From contig JAGABK010000015.1 of NCBI GenBank assembly GCA_017614625.1, forward strand, positions 1 to 10,183: 10,183 nucleotides of DNA, in the 5' to 3' direction. Of the stretch, positions 6,471-10,183 are shown piece by piece (position 1 is the stretch's first letter; each line of letters starts with the position of its first letter). Under the pieces are notes generated by a model, which saw nothing but the letters and a program-made list of their open reading frames with translations, made no database searches and was not told the DNA's origin. Position numbers and translations under genes: made by a program. The DNA comes from Spirochaetales bacterium (GTDB taxonomy: Bacteria > Spirochaetota > Spirochaetia > Sphaerochaetales > Sphaerochaetaceae).

Positions 6471-7404
6471 ATACTATCTGTTCTTCGCCGCCGGCGACGC
6501 CGTGGGCAAGACGACAGAATTCATGTCGCTCGACGACATCTCCTCGAAGATAGGCCGCATCTCCGGCCTCATGGACAGCTCCATGAGCCAGAACCACGGC
6601 GACCTGAAGAAGTGGGAGGTCACGGACGACACCGAGCAGAACCTCTGGCTCCTCAGACGCTACCTGAAGGACGGGAAGGTCACCATAGAGAACACGGTGG
6701 ACGCCCTGGTCAGATGGATACGCGAAACCGGTGCGGTGGAGAAGAAGTACATAGGACCGAGCAGCCTGGCGGCCCTCGAGTCCATAATCGCCGGAAAGGA
6801 CCCGCTGACAACAGGCCTCAACGGCACAACGTGCGGCGGCATAATGCGCAGCCCCGCGGCAGTGTGGGCCTCGATCATCCTGGGACAGGATATTGACGAG
6901 TGCATCTACAACGCCCTGGTCCCGACGCACAACACGTCGGTGGCCATGGAGAGCGCCTACGGCTACGGCTATGCCCTGAAGGCGGCCATAGAAGGGGCGG
7001 GTGCCGCGGAGGTCTACGAACAGGCGGTCAAGGGCTGCCTGACGGGACTCGGCAAGGCCCCGTGGGTCTGGGCTTCGGCCGGACTCCTGGAAAGGCTGAA
7101 GTACCTCAGGTCCCTGGACCTGCAGAGCTGGACGGACGAGGCCCTCAAGCGCTTCCTTTACGGCGTCCTGGGCACTGGACTTCCCAGCTACGAGACATCG
7201 GCCTCCGTGGCGGCGATAGCCATGCACACGTCATCGCCGCTTCAGGCGCTTTTCCTCGCGGCCGAGACCGGAGGGGATACTGATACGATCGCGGCGCTTT
7301 CTGCGTCGCTGGTCAGCATGATGAACACGGACGAGGAGCTTCCCGAAGGCATCTCATCCGTGCTGCTGGAACACAACGACCTGTCGGTGGGCTATGAAAC
7401 TTGA
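6445..7404 (+). CDS. ADP-ribosylglycohydrolase (DraG/ARH) family protein
   Basis: Members of this family are dinuclear-metal hydrolases that cleave N- or O-glycosidic bonds to ADP-ribose; many bacterial members have unknown substrates. The 319 residues carry the family motifs: 'GDAVGKTTE' at 17-25 (E25 metal-side acidic residue), 'TDDT' at 60-63 (first metal site), 'GGIMR' at 131-135, 'THNT' at 161-164, and 'GGDTDT' at 276-281 with D278, D280 and T281 completing the metal site. After the last motif the usual small-residue helix (A-G-A-x-x-G) reads 'AALSASLVS', lacking its glycines. The start at 6445 lies inside the isomerase gene, giving a 26-base overlap; AAAGGA at 6437-6442 is only two bases away, so initiation probably depends on coupling. 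No dinitrogenase-reductase or toxin partner is present, and the sugar context suggests small-molecule glycoside hydrolysis (inference). Confidence 0.85.
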   Translation: MNTSQALSRYYLFFAAGDAVGKTTEFMSLDDISSKIGRISGLMDSSMSQNHGDLKKWEVTDDTEQNLWLLRRYLKDGKVTIENTVDALVRWIRETGAVEKKYIGPSSLAALESIIAGKDPLTTGLNGTTCGGIMRSPAAVWASIILGQDIDECIYNALVPTHNTSVAMESAYGYGYALKAAIEGAGAAEVYEQAVKGCLTGLGKAPWVWASAGLLERLKYLRSLDLQSWTDEALKRFLYGVLGTGLPSYETSASVAAIAMHTSSPLQALFLAAETGGDTDTIAALSASLVSMMNTDEELPEGISSVLLEHNDLSVGYET

Positions 7405-8620
7405 GAAGAACGCATCGGTATGCATGAAGGCGCTTCCGTTCTGGATGCTCCCGTATACCTTCTACATGTACTATCTCAGCCTCTTCCTCATGGAGAAGGG
7501 GCTCACCTCAAGCCAGATCACGCTGCTGATGTCCATTACGAACATCACGTCGCTGGTGTTCTCGTTCGTCGCGTCCCCCATAGTCGACAGACTGGGGCGC
7601 AAGAACACCCTCACCATATTCGACCTGCTGTCCTCGGCCGTCCCGGCGGCAATACTTCTCGTGTCGCAGAGCTTCGTTCCGGCGATGATCGCCCTGGGGC
7701 TTTCGGGCCTGAACAGGGTCATGAGCACGGCCTACTATCTTGTCCTGGTCGAGGACACCTCGGACCGCAACAGCATGGACAGCATGAACATGTTCAACAT
7801 AATCACGGTCCTCTCGGGCGTGGCCACGCCGATAGCGGGCATCATCGTGACCAAGCTGGGCATCATCCGCGGCGAGAACCTGTTCCTGATAGTCTCCGTC
7901 GTCCTGATGACCACGCAGTGCCTTGTCAGGCATTTCTTCATCAGCGAGACCCCGACCGGAATGGCGGTGAAGGCCGCTCACTCGAAGTTCAGCCTGAAGG
8001 ACGTCCTTGTTTCCTACAGGGACATGGCGAAACATCTGGGAAAGAACAGGCGCCTTCTTGCCGCGCTGCTGATCAATTCCCTCATGTACGTCTACTACAA
8101 CCTGGGAACGACCACCAGCCTGCTGTTCACACCTTATTTCGCACACTTCAGGAACCTGACCGGCGTCGTGCTGGCCTCCATAGGCTCCATCTACTCAATA
8201 GGAACCCTGTTCTCCATGCTGGTCATCAACCCGCGCATGGACAGGAAGACCATCCACGCCTTCATCCTGATATCCGGCCTGGTATCCATGTGCGGCTTCG
8301 CCATGATCATCCTCTGCCCGGCCGGCAACACCGTGCTCCTGATAGCCGCAGTAATCCTTCTGGCGCTGGGCTACGGAGTCCTGAAATCAGGCGCCGACGC
8401 CCTTCTGGCCATGGAGAACGAAGGGGAGTTCGGGGCGGGCGTCTACGCGCTCGCGTTCGTCCTGTCCTCGGTGTTCTCGATCCTGGCCATCCAGCTTGTG
8501 AACATCCTCTACGAGAAGTCGCCGAACTGGCTGTTCGGCCTTTCCGCAGCGATAGTCGCGATAATCATCGGTATCGCAATCCCATATGTCCGACCCGGAA
8601 AGGAGGTTCCGGATGCTTGA
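7394..8620 (+). CDS. Major facilitator superfamily transporter
   Basis: This 408-residue inner-membrane protein has about twelve hydrophobic segments. MFS motif A lies in the loop after the second helix, 'VDRLGRKNT' at 64-72 (D65, R66, G68, R69, K70). A basic, polar central loop at about 190-220 separates the two six-helix halves. The second half has a weaker counterpart loop, 'NPRMDRKTIHAF' at 279-290. The start overlaps the upstream gene by 11 bases and has only a weak GGTGGG upstream. The stop overlaps the next gene by eight bases. Since the same cluster has an ABC importer, it may carry a different form of the substrate or export a product. The sequence gives no direction or substrate. 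The nearest subfamily is not obvious to me; it lacks clear sugar-porter signatures. Confidence 0.88.
   Translation: MKLEKNASVCMKALPFWMLPYTFYMYYLSLFLMEKGLTSSQITLLMSITNITSLVFSFVASPIVDRLGRKNTLTIFDLLSSAVPAAILLVSQSFVPAMIALGLSGLNRVMSTAYYLVLVEDTSDRNSMDSMNMFNIITVLSGVATPIAGIIVTKLGIIRGENLFLIVSVVLMTTQCLVRHFFISETPTGMAVKAAHSKFSLKDVLVSYRDMAKHLGKNRRLLAALLINSLMYVYYNLGTTTSLLFTPYFAHFRNLTGVVLASIGSIYSIGTLFSMLVINPRMDRKTIHAFILISGLVSMCGFAMIILCPAGNTVLLIAAVILLALGYGVLKSGADALLAMENEGEFGAGVYALAFVLSSVFSILAIQLVNILYEKSPNWLFGLSAAIVAIIIGIAIPYVRPGKEVPDA
8599..8606 (+). promoter_or_regulatory. Ribosome binding site deciding the iron-ADH start
   Basis: AAAGGAGG ends six bases before the ATG at 8613 and is a near-perfect Shine-Dalgarno. 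An in-frame ATG at 8586 lies upstream of the site and would add nine charged residues ('MSDPERRFR') not expected in the family. The start at 8613 gives the typical 'MLDFEYSLKTNIVFGEN' N-terminus. Confidence 0.85.
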
Positions 8621-9788
8621 TTTCGAATACAGCCTCAAGACCAACATCGTCTTCGGAGAAAACAGAAGCGCCTGCGCAGGCGAACTGTGCGCCAGATACG
8701 GCGCGAAGAAGGTCCTCGTCGTCTACGGCGGGGACTACCTCAAGAAGAGCGGCCTGCTCGACAGGATCCTCGGCTCGATCAAGGAGAACGGCCTGAGATG
8801 GGCCGAGTTCGGCGATGTGATCCCGAGCCCGACCCTCGAGAGCGTGGGTGCGGGACTTGAGGTCTACAGGCGCGAGAAGTGCGACTTCATCCTCTCCATA
8901 GGCGGAGGCTCTGCCATAGACACCGGAAAGGCCATCGCCCTCGGAACGCAGACGGCCTCTCTGGAGGAGCTGTGGAACCGCGTGTTTCTGAACTACGAGC
9001 CCCTGGAGACCCCGGTCCAGACGGGCGTGGTGCTCACGACCGCCGCATCAGGAAGCGAGACGGGCGATTCCTGCGTCATAGCCTACGGCAACAGGAAGCA
9101 GATCGGCACCTCCGGATGGTGCAGGCCGGCCTTCGCCATCCTGGACCCGGTCAACCTCCTGTCGCTTCCTCCGTTCCAGACTGCGTGCGGAGCGGCGGAC
9201 ATCTTCAGCCACCTTCAGGAGCGCTATTTCGTCCGCGTGCCGCACAACGACCTGAACGACAGGTTCCTCGAGGCGGCCATGAGGCTGACCGTCCAGACCG
9301 CGGAGCTTCTTCTCGTGCATCCGGACGACCTGGACCTCAGGGCGCAGCTCATGTGGACATCGACCATTGGCCACAACGGCCTTCTGGACGTCGGTCGCAA
9401 CGGCGGGGACTGGGCCTGCCATTTCATCGAGCACGAGATCTCGGCCAGGCTGCCGATCGTGCACGGCGAGGGCATGGCGATGCTCACACCGGCGTGGATG
9501 AGGTTCGTCGCCAAGAGACCCGACTGCAGGGACAGGATGATGCAGTTCGCCTCCCGCGTGTGGGGCGCCGAGTTCCCGCAGGACGGGGACTACGGGATCG
9601 AGCTGGCAATCCGGCGCCAGGTCAACTGGTACAGGCTCCTTGGTCTGAGGACCGACCTGAAGAACGTCGAAGGCTTCACGGACGAGCTTGCAGTGGAGAT
9701 CGCGGATTCCTTCGGATGGAACCCGGGACAGTTCGTATCGCTTGACAGGGATGCCATCCTGGAGATCCTCAGGAGCGCCATGAAATGA
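8613..9788 (+). CDS. Iron-containing alcohol dehydrogenase, butanol dehydrogenase/YqhD type
   Basis: This 391-residue cytoplasmic NAD(P)-dependent dehydrogenase or aldehyde reductase belongs to the Fe-ADH family (group III). Visible family features are 'YGGDYLKKSG' at 38-47 (the YGGGS.K..G cofactor loop of Bdh/YqhD proteins), 'GGGSAID' at 97-103, 'ASGSE' at 145-149, and metal ligands D196 and H200 ('DIFSH'), H270 ('ACHFIEHE') and H284 ('IVHGEGMA'). Ligand spacing (4 and 14 residues) matches YqhD. Length is normal (YqhD is about 387). It overlaps the transporter by eight bases and the FAD enzyme by four (ATGA). In this context it may reduce a short aldehyde formed from the sugar backbone to dispose of reducing equivalents, or oxidise a polyol end. 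Both are inference. Confidence 0.9.
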   Translation: MLDFEYSLKTNIVFGENRSACAGELCARYGAKKVLVVYGGDYLKKSGLLDRILGSIKENGLRWAEFGDVIPSPTLESVGAGLEVYRREKCDFILSIGGGSAIDTGKAIALGTQTASLEELWNRVFLNYEPLETPVQTGVVLTTAASGSETGDSCVIAYGNRKQIGTSGWCRPAFAILDPVNLLSLPPFQTACGAADIFSHLQERYFVRVPHNDLNDRFLEAAMRLTVQTAELLLVHPDDLDLRAQLMWTSTIGHNGLLDVGRNGGDWACHFIEHEISARLPIVHGEGMAMLTPAWMRFVAKRPDCRDRMMQFASRVWGAEFPQDGDYGIELAIRRQVNWYRLLGLRTDLKNVEGFTDELAVEIADSFGWNPGQFVSLDRDAILEILRSAMK

Positions 9789-10183
9789 GCGGAAAGTATG
9801 ATGTGATCGTGATCGGGGCAGGCGCCGTTGGGTGTGCTGTCGCCAGGGAGCTCTCGCGCTACAGCATCAGGACGCTTGTCCTGGAGAAGGAGTGCGACGT
9901 GGCCTACGGGACCAGCGGCCGCATGTCGGGCGTCGTGCACTCGGGCTTCAACAACAAGACCGGCTCTCTGATGGCCAGGCTCTGCGTCGAGGGAAACCGC
10001 GGCTTCGAGAAGATCTGCAAGGAGCTGGACATACCGTTCAGGAACACCGGAAAGGTGCTTGTGGCCTTCAATCAGGATGACATGGAGGAGCTTGCGCGCA
10101 TAGTCGAGCGCGGAAAGATCAACGGCTGCGAGGAGCTGCGCCTTATAGATCAGGACGAGATCCGCAGGATCGCCCCGGGAATC
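9785..10183 (+). CDS. FAD-dependent oxidoreductase, GlpA/LhgO-like (3' partial)
   Basis: The first 133 residues of a DAO-superfamily flavoprotein are present, and the frame stays open to the window end. The N-terminal Rossmann motif is 'VIVIGAGAVG' (7-16) with E34 in 'VLEKE' for the FAD ribose. The following 'GTSGRMSGVVHSGF' at 42-55 is the block that in anaerobic glycerol-3-phosphate dehydrogenase (GlpA) and 2-hydroxyglutarate oxidase (LhgO) holds the flavin and substrate pocket; H52 is the conserved histidine. 'NTGKVLVAF' at 87-95 is also typical. The start shares ATGA with the previous stop, and AGGAG at 9771-9775 supports it. It likely oxidises a polyol phosphate or 2-hydroxy acid. The C-terminal half, which would separate GlpA from LhgO types, is missing. 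Confidence 0.85.
   Translation, partial: MSGKYDVIVIGAGAVGCAVARELSRYSIRTLVLEKECDVAYGTSGRMSGVVHSGFNNKTGSLMARLCVEGNRGFEKICKELDIPFRNTGKVLVAFNQDDMEELARIVERGKINGCEELRLIDQDEIRRIAPGI

Noticed and set aside
8586..8612. Upstream ATG at 8586 as start of the Fe-ADH
   Set aside because: The near-perfect AAAGGAGG at 8599-8606 lies after it and is correctly spaced for ATG 8613, which also gives the family N-terminus.
7420..8796. 458-residue + strand open frame overlapping the MFS gene
   Set aside because: It is a shifted frame of the MFS and Fe-ADH genes, rich in R, P, G and H, with no transmembrane pattern; the real frame has MFS motif A and about twelve hydrophobic segments.
1..10183. CRISPR arrays, tRNA/rRNA genes, insertion sequences, phage or toxin-antitoxin genes
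   Set aside because: No direct-repeat array, structured RNA gene, transposase, terminal repeat or defence-type protein was seen on either strand; nearly all bases belong to the metabolic genes listed.

Overview
The window reads as one strand of a carbohydrate or polyol utilisation locus. Twelve genes, the first and last cut by the window edges, all lie on the + strand. Most junctions have gaps or overlaps of a few bases. The only stretch longer than about 35 bases without a gene is 5608-5687, which holds a strong hairpin. By eye the G+C content is in the high fifties, with frequent AGG arginine and GGA glycine codons. The binding protein has a Sec-type signal peptide with no lipobox cysteine, so it should be free in a periplasm, which fits a diderm. 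The 'VFAQAATETAAAE'-like mature N-terminus, the ABC cassette without an ATPase and the SorC regulator all resemble Spirochaetota (Sphaerochaeta/Treponema-type gut or anaerobic spirochaetes). This assignment is inference only and no marker gene is present.

Layout. Bases 2-562 hold the effector domain of a SorC-family regulator. Bases 564-1553 encode a zinc-dependent medium-chain (sorbitol/threonine/butanediol type) dehydrogenase. Bases 1563-2540 encode a NAD-kinase-fold protein of AcoX/COG3199-like type. Bases 2542-4312 encode two MalF/MalG-type ABC permeases, and 4345-5607 the periplasmic sugar-binding protein. A 12-bp perfect hairpin with a T-run (5630-5667) follows and probably attenuates transcription. 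After it come a xylose-isomerase-like TIM-barrel isomerase/epimerase (5688-6470), an ADP-ribosylglycohydrolase-family protein (6445-7404), a major-facilitator transporter (7394-8620), a YqhD/Bdh-type iron alcohol dehydrogenase (8613-9788) and the start of a GlpA/LhgO-like FAD-dependent oxidoreductase (9785 to the edge).

How the genes may work together. The ABC system would bring in a sugar, polyol or glycoside. The ADP-ribosylglycohydrolase-family protein could cleave an N- or O-glycosidic bond. The dehydrogenases and the isomerase would interconvert polyol, ketose and aldehyde forms. The FAD enzyme would oxidise a (phospho)polyol or hydroxy acid. No recognisable sugar kinase (FGGY, PfkB or ROK), aldolase or ABC ATPase is visible. 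The only kinase-like protein is the NAD-kinase-fold one, which makes it a candidate for an unusual phosphorylation step. The set SorC regulator + TIM-barrel isomerase + GlpD/GlpA-like dehydrogenase recalls the logic of erythritol (Ery) catabolism, but the kinase and the other enzymes differ. The substrate cannot be named from the sequence.
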